Below, in pieces: positions 9,099-16,324 of a stretch of DNA of 31,239 nt. Made by a program: the position numbers and the translations under genes. The notes below the pieces were generated by a model. That model was not told the DNA's origin, searched no databases, and saw only the letters and a list, made by a program, of their open reading frames with translations. Within the stretch, counting starts at the first letter, position 1. Each line of letters begins with the position of its first letter. This DNA is from VGBK01 sp964548475 (GTDB lineage Bacteria > Actinomycetota > Acidimicrobiia > Spongiisociales > UBA11373), in contig CAZJRF010000009.1 in NCBI GenBank assembly GCA_964548475.1, forward strand, positions 1-31,239. Reading direction: 5' to 3'.

Positions 9099-9104
9099 AG
9101 GCTA
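9099..9104 (-). promoter_or_regulatory. -10 box TAGCCT for leaderless ABC operon
   Basis: On the minus strand TAGCCT fits TANNNT and is followed by 6 bases and then the GTG start at 9092. No Shine-Dalgarno is present in between, so transcription probably starts at or next to the start codon. No clear -35 is seen. Confidence 0.5.
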
Positions 9105-9152
9105 GTGACGTCCCCGGGGGCCCCCATCGGGCCCCCTCGACGCCTGCGCCGG

Positions 9153-9668
9153 TCAGTTGGGCGGTTCGGCGGCCGGTCTCCACCAACGGTCGACGTCGGC
9201 CGGGCGCACCGGGTCGGCTCCGGCGACTACCTCCCGCAGGCCCTCCCGGGGCGGGGAGAAGATATCGATGAGCCGGCAGGCCTGCTCGAAGGTACGGCCC
9301 GAGTGAGGAACGTCGGATGGGAACACGATCACGTCGCCGGGGACCACCGTCCGGGTGATGTCCCCGACCGTGATCTCCATCTCACCCTCGCGCACGATGC
9401 TGATCTGCTCCTCCGGGTGCACGTGGGTGGGGAAGCCGCTGTGCGGTGGGAATGCGACGAAGTTGAGGGAGAGGTTCCGCCCGAAAACCGGGGAAAAGAC
9501 GACGCCCTGTGCAATCTCGTAGCGCGGGTAGTCGCCCATGTTGACGATGGAGGCCCCGGACGGGTCGTAGGTGCCCGTCGGAGGCTCCCCGACTTGGAAG
9601 TACGGGGCGGGGGCCGCGGCTGGGGTCGCATCCCCGCGCTCCGGCCGCTGCTCGGAGTCGGTGGCCAC
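9153..9668 (-). CDS. Single-domain cupin protein
   Basis: A small beta-barrel protein of the cupin superfamily, 171 residues. The GTG start at 9668 is fixed by a strong AAGGAGG (9674-9680) five bases upstream; the open frame to 9767 is rejected for that reason. The core holds the metal-binding motif THVHPEEQ with His82, His84 and Glu87/Gln88, then EGEMEITVGD, PGDVIVFPSDVPHSG, and His122 as the likely fourth ligand. The order matches motif 1 and motif 2 of the family. The first 25 residues are Ala/Pro-rich and probably disordered. Cupins of this size may be isomerases, dioxygenases or sugar-binding regulators; nothing here decides which. It is transcribed away from the M15 peptidase lipoprotein, with 138 bases between the starts. 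Confidence 0.82.
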   Translation of the reverse strand: MATDSEQRPERGDATPAAAPAPYFQVGEPPTGTYDPSGASIVNMGDYPRYEIAQGVVFSPVFGRNLSLNFVAFPPHSGFPTHVHPEEQISIVREGEMEITVGDITRTVVPGDVIVFPSDVPHSGRTFEQACRLIDIFSPPREGLREVVAGADPVRPADVDRWWRPAAEPPN

Positions 9669-9768
9669 CTTCGCCTCCTTTGCTCCCCGCGGTGCCCTCG
9701 ATCGGTGGGGACGGTACATCGCCGGAGACCGGCCGGGTGCGTCCTGCTCGGTTGGGTATCTGCCCACC

Positions 9769-9774
9769 TACCAT
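9769..9774 (+). promoter_or_regulatory. -10 box TACCAT upstream of M15 lipoprotein gene
   Basis: TACCAT fits TANNNT and lies 32 bases before the GTG at 9807, leaving room for a short leader with the AGGGAG ribosome site at 9792-9797. No convincing -35 at normal spacing. Confidence 0.35.
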
Positions 9775-9806
9775 GCCGGTGATCGACCGGTAGGGAGAGC
9801 AATACC

Positions 9807-11474
9807 GTGACACGCAGATCGCTGCGAGCCGGGCCGATGCTTATCGCCGTGTTGGTGCTGGCCGCCTGCACGGCTCCGGACGGGGAAGCCGCGCCGACGG
9901 TCACCGCTCCGGCGAGTTCCAGCACCACCATCGCGCCGTCCACCACCAGCTCCACCCTGCCCGACGGTCCCTACGCCCCCGAGCCCGAGCTGCCGGTGGG
10001 CTCTCTGCCCTCCTTCAACGAGTCGGCGGGCTGCGGCGACCCGCAGGGGGTGCGCGGCCCCTACGCGAGCGTGGTGAGTGGCGACCTGGCGGGCGGCGAG
10101 GCGGTGCGCGGCCCCTGGGGCGATTTCTACGGGCGGGACCTCGACGAGATTCGCTCCCGGCTGGTCGAGGTGGCTCTGCCGATGACCGGCGACCGGGAGG
10201 TCACCGTCTGGGTGCACCAAGCGGTGCTCCCCGCCCTGGAGGTGGCGATCGCCAACCTGGAGGCGGAGGAAGCGGCCGGCAACTACTACGAGATCCGCCG
10301 CGGCGACGTCTCCAGCTTTCGGCCGGAGACGGTGTGGCCCAAGCGCCACCTGTCCTTCCACGCGGTGGGCGCTGCCATCGACATCAACGCCTCCACCAAC
10401 CCCTACAGCGCCGCCAACGAGCTGGTCACCGATCTCCCCGACTGGTTTGTCAAGGCCTGGACCGACGCCGGCTGGTGCTGGGGAGGCGACTGGCAGACGA
10501 TCAAGGACCCGATGCACTTCTCGTGGCAGGGGCCCCTTCACACCCTCGGCTACGAGGCCGGGCCTCCGGTACCGCCCCGGACGGAACCGGCCTCCTTCCG
10601 ACGATCGCTCGCCTTGGCCACAGTGCTCGGCCCGGCCCCGGATGAGTCCTATCTGTTCGTCGTCGACGTAGACCGCGACGGCGCCCCCGACGCGGTGCGC
10701 GTGCACCCGTGGACCGCCACCGGCCACCTGGGTGTAGAGATCGCCCAGGCCATGTACGAGTTCCGCACCGGCTGCACCCCGCTGGTCACCTCACCCGTGG
10801 CGGAGGGTGCCTTCCTGTTGATGGCCGACGGCACCGCCGATGGTCGGCCCGACCTGTGGGAGATCGACGGCCCGGGCGAGCAGGTGGTGGTGACCATCCA
10901 CACCTTCGCCTCCGGCTACTCGCAGCGCCTGGCTCCCCGGCCCACCGGAATCGAGTCGGATCCCGGCGCGCTGTTCCTGGCCGAGGACCACGACCGCGAC
11001 GGGAGCACCGACCTGTACGTGGTGGCGGGCGGGGTCCTGGAGGTGTGGCGGGGGCCGCGCTTCACCACCCGGATGATCCGGGCTGACCTACCCGCCCCGG
11101 TGGGGAATGGGTGGCGGTTCGGCCTGGGAGACCGCGACCTCGACGGGGTGCCCGATCTGTTCGCTCTCGGCCCCGACGACCCCGCTCGCCTGGTTCTGGT
11201 TGCGGGGGGGACCGGGTTCACCGGAGAGCCGGAGGTTGTGGTGACCGCGGTCTCCGGCCACGAGGGCGCGATGGCGGTGGGCGACCTGGACGGCGACGGG
11301 CGCCCCGACCTGTACTTCCTGGGCCCCGACGGCACCCTGGCCGTCTATCTGGGGGGCGAGCGGGGCGATGCCTCGGACCAGGACTTGATCTACTGGTTTG
11401 CCGAAGGGAACGATCAGCCCAGCACTCGCCAGGAGGCCTGCCCGGAGGTGCCGCAGGTCGGGTCGGCTTCCTGA
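9807..11474 (+). CDS. Lipoprotein M15 (VanY-like) D,D-carboxypeptidase domain with Asp-rich FG-GAP-like repeats
   Basis: The product (555 residues) begins with a lipoprotein signal peptide whose lipobox LAAC gives Cys21 as the lipid-bearing residue, then a Ser/Thr-rich linker to about residue 52. A peptidase M15 domain covers about 85-245: His185 and Asp192 in SFHAVGAAIDIN and His237 in DPMHFSW are the three zinc ligands. The family trims peptidoglycan stem peptides, usually the D-Ala-D-Ala end. The second half (about 280-530) contains repeated Asp/Gly loops of the calcium-binding FG-GAP/VCBS type: DVDRDGAPD, DHDRDGSTD, DRDLDGVPD and DLDGDGRPD, consistent with a beta-propeller. The GTG start lies 9 bases after AGGGAG. 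The peptidase-plus-propeller arrangement suggests a cell-wall enzyme held at the membrane surface that also binds a partner or polysaccharide. Confidence 0.85.
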   Translation: MTRRSLRAGPMLIAVLVLAACTAPDGEAAPTVTAPASSSTTIAPSTTSSTLPDGPYAPEPELPVGSLPSFNESAGCGDPQGVRGPYASVVSGDLAGGEAVRGPWGDFYGRDLDEIRSRLVEVALPMTGDREVTVWVHQAVLPALEVAIANLEAEEAAGNYYEIRRGDVSSFRPETVWPKRHLSFHAVGAAIDINASTNPYSAANELVTDLPDWFVKAWTDAGWCWGGDWQTIKDPMHFSWQGPLHTLGYEAGPPVPPRTEPASFRRSLALATVLGPAPDESYLFVVDVDRDGAPDAVRVHPWTATGHLGVEIAQAMYEFRTGCTPLVTSPVAEGAFLLMADGTADGRPDLWEIDGPGEQVVVTIHTFASGYSQRLAPRPTGIESDPGALFLAEDHDRDGSTDLYVVAGGVLEVWRGPRFTTRMIRADLPAPVGNGWRFGLGDRDLDGVPDLFALGPDDPARLVLVAGGTGFTGEPEVVVTAVSGHEGAMAVGDLDGDGRPDLYFLGPDGTLAVYLGGERGDASDQDLIYWFAEGNDQPSTRQEACPEVPQVGSAS

Positions 11475-11491
11475 GGCAGGTCCCGGCCGGC

Positions 11492-12124
11492 TCAGCCGCG
11501 AACCCAGCCCCGCGGGGGCGGGGCCAGGCGGACCAGACGGGGCTGCGGCTTGGCCGCAGGGTCGGAGGGGCCCACCAGGCGCTCGACCAGCGCCGCCCAG
11601 TCGAAGCCTTCGGTGATCTCAGAGGCGAGCAGTGTTATCAATCGGCCGGGCGGGATGTACTGAGGGAGGATCCGGTCGAGGATCGCCTCGATCTCGTCGC
11701 GGAAGGCATCGCTGGTGCTGCGCACCCCGTCGGGCTGCAGGCCGATGTCGGGCAGCAGCCGCACGAACAGGTCGTAGGTGCGGCACCAGCGCCGCACCAG
11801 CGGCTCGACATCGAAAGGGTCCTCGCCACCGGTGACCCGCAGGAAGTAGGCGAAGTTGTCGATGACCGCCCGGTCGGTGACCAACACCTCTGCCCGATGG
11901 CGCAGCTCCAGCTCCTGCTGGATCTGAGCGCAGAGCACCCATAGCTGAGCCTCGGGGGTTGCGCCCTCGTTGAAGCCAAGTGGGTTGAAGCGAACGACTT
12001 CCCGTCCCACTTCGACGCTGCGCCCGCTGCGGCCCACTGCCCCGGCGAAGGAGTGCACGGCGTTGGTCTTGCGGATCGAGTGCGACCCGATGAAGGCGAT
12101 CTTGTGCTGGGACGGACGGATCAT
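11492..12124 (-). CDS. P-loop NTPase-like protein (AAA_28-type) with altered Walker A
   Basis: From the ATG at 12124 the product is 210 residues. It starts with a beta strand and loop, KIAFIGSHSIRKTNAV, in the position of a Walker A motif, then EVVRFNPLGFNEGATPEAQ and LVTDRAVIDNFAYF. This layout matches the AAA_28/nucleotide-kinase-like proteins, in which the DRxxxDNxxY segment lies near the phosphate donor site. The loop reads GSHSIRKT: Arg stands where the canonical GxxxxGK[ST] has the second Gly. Lys and Thr are kept, so nucleotide binding is plausible but unproven. The C-terminal 30 residues are Pro/Arg-rich. No Shine-Dalgarno supports the start; a GTG at 12202 in frame would add 26 residues and leave only 27 bases to the upstream cobalamin gene. 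It ends 17 bases from the convergent M15 gene. Confidence 0.65.
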   Translation of the reverse strand: MIRPSQHKIAFIGSHSIRKTNAVHSFAGAVGRSGRSVEVGREVVRFNPLGFNEGATPEAQLWVLCAQIQQELELRHRAEVLVTDRAVIDNFAYFLRVTGGEDPFDVEPLVRRWCRTYDLFVRLLPDIGLQPDGVRSTSDAFRDEIEAILDRILPQYIPPGRLITLLASEITEGFDWAALVERLVGPSDPAAKPQPRLVRLAPPPRGWVRG

Positions 12125-12229
12125 GGCATCCGTGGTGGGATGGCCTGCACGGTACCGGTTCGGCGAGTCGGCTGCGCCGCCCGATCGCGCGCGTTGCTCC
12201 ACTCCGGTGGGGAGGAGGTCGGGACGTGC

Positions 12230-13231
12230 TCAGCCGAGGGCGGCCTCCACGAAGGCGACGGCGCGAGGAGGCCCATCCTCCAGAGCAACGCGAAGAGCCT
12301 TCAGGACCGCCGTCGTGTCCGGTTCTCCGGTCGTTGGGGGCAGGGATCTCCGCCAGGTGACGAACTCCGCGAAAATCGCCGGGTCGTCGAGGAGCAGAGC
12401 ACTGGCCAGCGCATCGAGGAGCAGGTTCAGATCGGAGTCGAGGCACGCCCGGCCGCCGGGTGCCTCCGGCCTGGTGAGAGCGTCGGCCGTGCGAGCCACC
12501 AATGCGGCGCGGCGCTGTCGGAGCCAGGAGAGGTCTTCTCCTCCCTCGCGAGCCGCGGCCTCTGCCGCCGCGGGGTCGGGCTTCCAGGTGCGCAGGATCT
12601 CGTCCACCCCGGCCGGGTCGGCCGTCCAGGCGTCGGCCCCCAGGAGCAGCGCTCTTGCTCCGGCGGGGCCGAAGGCCGACCCGCCCGCCAGGATCGGGAC
12701 CCCGGCCCGGTGAGCCTCCCGTATGGAGTCGCGCGCTCCGGGCAGAGCGGTGGCCATGGCACAGGAGAGGACCAGAGCCTCCGGCGGCCACTCGCGCAGG
12801 AAAGCCCCCAGGTCGGCGGCCGGCTGCCCGGCGCCCAGGAAGATCACCCGCCAGCCGAGGAAGACCAGGTGGGCGGCGACCATGCGGGCGGGCAGGGAAT
12901 GGCTGTCCCCTTCGGCGCAGGCCACCACCACCCGGCGGGCATCTTCGGCTACGTCGAAGGACCCGGCTAACAGCGCCACCACCGTCTCCAGCGTGGCGGT
13001 GACGGTGTGCTCCTCGGTGACACTGAAGTCGCCCTGGTGCCAGCGGTTCCCCACCTCTGCCTCGAGCGGGGCGAGCACCTCGAACAGGATCGCGGCGAAG
13101 GGGGCTCCTTCGCTCATCAAGCCGGCGACCAGGCGGTAGACCCCACCCGCGTCACCGGCGGAAGCGGCGGCGAGGATGGCGAGGCGCGCCGGTTGCCACG
13201 AGTCGGCGGGTTCTTCGGGCCCGGTGGTCAT
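12230..13231 (-). CDS. CarH-like cobalamin-binding photoreceptor-type protein lacking a DNA-binding domain
   Basis: The protein (333 residues) has the two-part B12 sensor fold. A four-helix cap at about 15-92 carries the W-x9-EH motif (Trp64, His65, Glu74, His75). The Rossmann-type B12-binding domain at about 98-212 carries DSHSLP, with His111 as the expected lower cobalt ligand (family E/DxHxxG, here Pro for Gly). In CarH of Thermus the matching residues (W131, H132, E141, H142, H177) shield adenosylcobalamin and form the light-state bis-His adduct; all five are present with nearly the same spacing. There is no N-terminal MerR helix-turn-helix. Instead a C-terminal helical region of about 115 residues follows, unknown to me. 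GAGGAG lies 5 bases before the ATG. A palindrome sits in its promoter region. It may signal through a partner protein rather than bind DNA. Confidence 0.82.
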   Translation of the reverse strand: MTTGPEEPADSWQPARLAILAAASAGDAGGVYRLVAGLMSEGAPFAAILFEVLAPLEAEVGNRWHQGDFSVTEEHTVTATLETVVALLAGSFDVAEDARRVVVACAEGDSHSLPARMVAAHLVFLGWRVIFLGAGQPAADLGAFLREWPPEALVLSCAMATALPGARDSIREAHRAGVPILAGGSAFGPAGARALLLGADAWTADPAGVDEILRTWKPDPAAAEAAAREGGEDLSWLRQRRAALVARTADALTRPEAPGGRACLDSDLNLLLDALASALLLDDPAIFAEFVTWRRSLPPTTGEPDTTAVLKALRVALEDGPPRAVAFVEAALG

Positions 13232-13260
13232 TCATGCTCCTCGGCGGCTGCCGGGAAGTC

Positions 13261-13266
13261 AGAGTA
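13261..13266 (-). promoter_or_regulatory. -10 box TACTCT for the CarH-like gene
   Basis: Minus-strand TACTCT fits TANNNT and lies 29 bases before the ATG at 13231, giving a short leader with the GAGGAG ribosome site. The palindrome at 13272-13286 would fall between its -10 and -35. Confidence 0.4.
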
Positions 13267-13271
13267 GCGAT

Positions 13272-13286
13272 TGTGGCTGGGCCACA
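13272..13286. promoter_or_regulatory. Operator-like palindrome TGTGGC-TGG-GCCACA
   Basis: A perfect 6-bp inverted repeat around three bases lies in the 116-base spacer between the divergent CarH-like and amidase genes, directly upstream of the candidate -10 of the CarH-like gene. Its size and place suit a binding site for a dimeric repressor. The regulator is unknown. Confidence 0.4.
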
Positions 13287-13313
13287 CCGGGCGCGCGGGA
13301 GGTGTTGCTCGCG

Positions 13314-13319
13314 TAGTCT
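13314..13319 (+). promoter_or_regulatory. -10 box TAGTCT for the amidase gene
   Basis: TAGTCT fits TANNNT and lies 28 bases before the ATG at 13348, leaving a leader that contains AGGAAGG at 13335-13341. No clear -35. Confidence 0.35.
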
Positions 13320-13347
13320 CCGGCCCATACTCACAGGAAGGATGGGG

Positions 13348-14838
13348 ATGGAGCCCTTCGCCGACTACGAGCGTCACGATGCCACCGGCCTGGCCGACCT
13401 GGTGCGCAGCCGCCAGGTACATCCGCTGGAGCTGTTCGAAGCGGCCGCTCGCCGCATCGAGGCATTGAACCCCCGGCTGAACGCGGTGGTCTACCCCGAC
13501 CTGGACCGGGCCCGGGAGGAGGCCGCCCGAGAGCCCCGAGAGGGGCCCTTTGCCGGCGTCCCCTTCCTGGTCAAGGACCTGGGCGCGGCCGTCGCCGGCC
13601 TGCCCTACACGATGTCCTCGCGGTCGCGGGTGGGCTACGTGCCCACGGAGGACAACGAGATCGTCACCCGGCACCGGCGGGCCGGCCTGATCATCCTGGG
13701 CAAGACCAATACTCCCGAGTTCGGGCTTGCCATCGTCACCGAGCCCGAACTGCACGGGCCGGCTCACAATCCGTGGAACGTCGATCTCACCCCGGGCGGA
13801 TCCAGCGGCGGATCGGCGGCGGCGGTGGCGGCGGGTATGGTGCCTATGGCCCACGGCAACGACGGCGGGGGTTCCATCCGCATGCCCGCCTCCCACTGCG
13901 GGCTGTTCGGTCTCAAGCCCAGCCGGGGCCGCAGCACGTGGGGGCCCGACCACCTGGAATGCTGGCTGGGCCTGGCCGAGCAGCACGCCCTGACCCGCAG
14001 CGTGCGCGACTCGGCCCGCCTTCTCGACGCCACCCACGGGCCGGCCGCCGGCGCTCCCTACCGGCCGGCTCCTCCGCCGCGTCCCTTCGCCGAGGAGTTG
14101 GGTGCCCCGCCCGGCCGGTTGCGCATCGCTTACACCACCGGGGGCCTGCTCGACGACCGTCCCCTGGGCCCCGAGTGTGTCGCCGCCGTGGAGTCCGCCG
14201 CTCGCCTCTGCGCGGAGTTGGGCCATGAGGTGACCGAGGCCTGTCCGCCGCTGGACATGCCTTCTGCAGTGGACGCCTTTGTGACCTTTGCCGGTGAGGA
14301 AGGCGCCTTCCAGGTCGCGGATGCCGAACGCCTCACCGAGCGCAAGGTAGGCCCCGGCGACGTGGAGTTGCTGACCTGGATCGTGGGCCTGATCGGTGAG
14401 AAGCGCTCCGTCGCGGACCTTGGCCGAGCGTTTCATGTCGGTCGTCGCCTCGCTCAGACCATGGCCACATTCCTGGAGAAGTACGACGTCTTGCTCACCT
14501 CCACCGCGGCTCACCCCCCGACTCCCATCGGAGACGGCGCGCTCAGGGCGGGGCAACGGGCAATGCTCCGGATGGTGGGTCGGGCCCCGGCGGCTCCGCT
14601 TCTGGCGGCGGTGGTCAAGCAACTGGCCGGGGAGATCCTGCGGCCCATGCCCAACACCCCCCTGTGCAACCTGACCGGGCAGCCGGCCATGTCGGTGCCT
14701 CTGCACTGGACGGCGGACGGTCTGCCCGTGGGCGTCCAGTTCATCGCCCGGGTGGAGGAGGAGGGGCTGCTGTTCCGCCTGGCTTCCCAGTTGGAGGCGG
14801 CCCGGCCCTGGTGGGACCGGAGACCCAAGCTGGGCTGA
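13348..14838 (+). CDS. Amidase signature family hydrolase, NylA-like
   Basis: A Ser-cisSer-Lys amidase of 496 residues, the usual family length. The triad is visible: Lys76 in FLVKDLG, Ser152 in PGGSSGGSAA and the nucleophile Ser176 in GNDGGGSIRMPAS. The GND-GGGSIR wording and the surrounding NPWNVDLTPGG look closest to 6-aminohexanoate cyclic-dimer hydrolases and related amidases, but the substrate cannot be read from sequence. It lacks features I would expect of GatA context (no gatB or gatC nearby). The ATG at 13348 is 6 bases after AGGAAGG (13335-13341); an ATG two codons earlier touches that site. The enzyme is cytoplasmic with no signal peptide. It is followed after 101 bases by an aldo/keto reductase on the same strand. 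Confidence 0.9.
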   Translation: MEPFADYERHDATGLADLVRSRQVHPLELFEAAARRIEALNPRLNAVVYPDLDRAREEAAREPREGPFAGVPFLVKDLGAAVAGLPYTMSSRSRVGYVPTEDNEIVTRHRRAGLIILGKTNTPEFGLAIVTEPELHGPAHNPWNVDLTPGGSSGGSAAAVAAGMVPMAHGNDGGGSIRMPASHCGLFGLKPSRGRSTWGPDHLECWLGLAEQHALTRSVRDSARLLDATHGPAAGAPYRPAPPPRPFAEELGAPPGRLRIAYTTGGLLDDRPLGPECVAAVESAARLCAELGHEVTEACPPLDMPSAVDAFVTFAGEEGAFQVADAERLTERKVGPGDVELLTWIVGLIGEKRSVADLGRAFHVGRRLAQTMATFLEKYDVLLTSTAAHPPTPIGDGALRAGQRAMLRMVGRAPAAPLLAAVVKQLAGEILRPMPNTPLCNLTGQPAMSVPLHWTADGLPVGVQFIARVEEEGLLFRLASQLEAARPWWDRRPKLG

Positions 14839-14939
14839 TAGACGGCGGGAACTTCAGGGGATGCCGGTCGCCATGGGCGCCCGGGCGGCCGGCCTCGCGA
14901 CTGGGGTAGGGTCGGGCTCGACCGATGAGAGGAGCCGCC

Positions 14940-15932
14940 GTGGAGTACACCCATCTGGGACGCCTGGGTTTGCGGGTGAGCCGGCTGTGCCTGGGAACGA
15001 TGAACTTCGGCTGGGACGTGCCCGGTGTCGAGACCGACCAGGCCTTCGTAATCATGGATCGGGCCCTGGAGCACGGCATCAATTTCTTCGATACCGCCAA
15101 CGTCTACGGCTGGCGGAAGGATGGGAAGCCTGGAGAAGGCCTCACCGAGCAGATCATCGGCCGCTGGTTCGCCCAGGGCGGCGGGCGCCGGGAGAAGGTG
15201 GTGCTGGCCACCAAGGTGTACGGGAGGATGGGCGAGTGGCCCAACGAGGGCTACCTGTCGGCCCGGCACATCATCTCGGCGTGTGAGGCCAGCCTGCGCC
15301 GCCTGCAGACCGACCGCATCGACCTCTACCAGTTCCACCACGTCGACCGCGACGCCCCCTGGGAGGAGATCTGGCAGGCGGTCGAGACGCTGGTGCGGGC
15401 GGGCAAGGTCCTATACGTGGGAAGCTCCAACTTCGCCGGCTGGCACATCGTCAAGGCCAACGAGGCGGCACGGGCCCGGCACCTGCTGGGGCTGGTCTCC
15501 GAGCAGTGCCGTTACAACCTGACGGTGCGCGCTCCCGAGCTCGAGGTGTTGCCGGCCTGCCGGGACTACGGGCTGGGGGTGATCCCGTGGAGCCCGCTGG
15601 CCGGCGGGCTGTTGGCCGGGATACTGGGGAAGGTCGAGGCGAAGCGCCGTACCCAGGAGCGAGTGCAGGCCGAACTCGAGGAGTGTCGCTCGCAGATCGA
15701 GGCCTACGAGGCCCTCTGCGCCGAGCTGGGGGAGAGCCCGGCCGACGTCGCCCTGGCCTGGCTACTGGCCAACCCGGTGGTGACCGCACCCATCATCGGC
15801 CCGCGCACCATCGACCAGCTCGACGGGAGCCTGCGCTGCCTGGAACTGCAGCTGGACGAGGAGACGATGTCTCAGCTCGACCAGATCTTCCCGGGACCGG
15901 GCGGGCCCGGCCCGGAAGCCTGGGCCTGGTGA
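14940..15932 (+). CDS. Aldo/keto reductase
   Basis: A cytoplasmic NAD(P)H-dependent oxidoreductase of the TIM-barrel AKR family, 330 residues. The catalytic tetrad is complete: Asp51 and Tyr56 in FFDTANVYG, Lys92 in ATKVYG and His133 in YQFHHVD. Cofactor-site motifs GSSNFAGWHI, SPLAGGLLAG and the late IIGPRTIDQLDGSL are present. The GTG at 14940 is 5 bases after AGAGGAG (14928-14934); an ATG five codons earlier would lie before that site. The sequence resembles the YajO/potassium channel beta-subunit-like branch; the natural substrate is unknown. The next gene starts 64 bases on with its own leaderless promoter, so it is not simply one operon with the small membrane protein. Confidence 0.9.
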   Translation: MEYTHLGRLGLRVSRLCLGTMNFGWDVPGVETDQAFVIMDRALEHGINFFDTANVYGWRKDGKPGEGLTEQIIGRWFAQGGGRREKVVLATKVYGRMGEWPNEGYLSARHIISACEASLRRLQTDRIDLYQFHHVDRDAPWEEIWQAVETLVRAGKVLYVGSSNFAGWHIVKANEAARARHLLGLVSEQCRYNLTVRAPELEVLPACRDYGLGVIPWSPLAGGLLAGILGKVEAKRRTQERVQAELEECRSQIEAYEALCAELGESPADVALAWLLANPVVTAPIIGPRTIDQLDGSLRCLELQLDEETMSQLDQIFPGPGGPGPEAWAW

Positions 15933-15983
15933 GAGCCAGGACTGGGGGCCGGGGCCGCCGGTGCGCACAGCCCGGGGGCGGTG

Positions 15984-15989
15984 TAAGTT
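15984..15989 (+). promoter_or_regulatory. -10 box TAAGTT for leaderless small membrane protein gene
   Basis: TAAGTT fits TANNNT and is followed by 7 bases and the ATG at 15997, with no Shine-Dalgarno between. This is typical leaderless spacing. Confidence 0.5.
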
Positions 15990-15996
15990 GACCCTG

Positions 15997-16278
15997 ATGT
16001 CCGAGAAGGGCTCCCCCCGGCTTCCGCCGGGCCGCCAGCTCTACGACCCGTTGAACGGCCTGCGCGTGGGCGCCCTCGCCGGTGGCCTGATCGGGGCCAT
16101 CGTCACCGCGGTCACCAGCATCGCCTTCGTGTGGCTGGTGGTGGCGGGTGCCGTCCTGGGCGGAGCCGTCGGCTACTGGTACGAGCGTCGCCGTCTTCGA
16201 CGCGAGCAGGCGGGCCTGACGGACTCACCGGAAGGGTCGGGCCGGGGAACCGAGCCCCCGGCCGGACCGAGCTCGTAG
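15997..16278 (+). CDS. Small membrane protein with Gly-rich helical hairpin
   Basis: A 93-residue protein of unknown function. After a polar N-terminus (to about residue 22) it has two closely spaced hydrophobic segments, about 24-45 and 47-62, rich in Gly and Ala (GALAGGLIGAIV, then AGAVLGGAVGYW), a glycine-zipper-like hairpin. A basic stretch ERRRLRREQ follows, which should stay in the cytoplasm, then a Pro/Gly/Ser-rich tail. The ATG at 15997 was chosen over an in-frame GTG at 15961 because a TAAGTT -10 box lies 7 bases upstream and the extra 12 residues are polar. Neighbours are two aldo/keto reductases; no functional link is visible. Confidence 0.6.
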   Translation: MSEKGSPRLPPGRQLYDPLNGLRVGALAGGLIGAIVTAVTSIAFVWLVVAGAVLGGAVGYWYERRRLRREQAGLTDSPEGSGRGTEPPAGPSS

Positions 16279-16310
16279 CCCGTCGCACGGGTGCCGAAAC
16301 GCCTCGCTGC

Positions 16311-16316
16311 TAACTT
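16311..16316 (+). promoter_or_regulatory. -10 box TAACTT for leaderless second aldo/keto reductase gene
   Basis: TAACTT fits TANNNT, followed by 8 bases and the ATG at 16325, without a Shine-Dalgarno. Confidence 0.45.
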
Positions 16317-16324
16317 GCCGCGCC

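Noticed and set aside
5362..9186. A 1274-codon open frame on the minus strand spanning both ABC genes
   Set aside because: Only the part below 7326 encodes a transporter half. The upper part is a Pro/Arg-rich shadow of the other half-transporter, which is in a different frame.
8205..9782. 525-codon plus-strand frame opposite the ABC gene and cupin
   Set aside because: Its His/Asp/Gly-rich, low-complexity product is typical of antisense shadows in GC-rich DNA; both real genes on the other strand have full family motifs.
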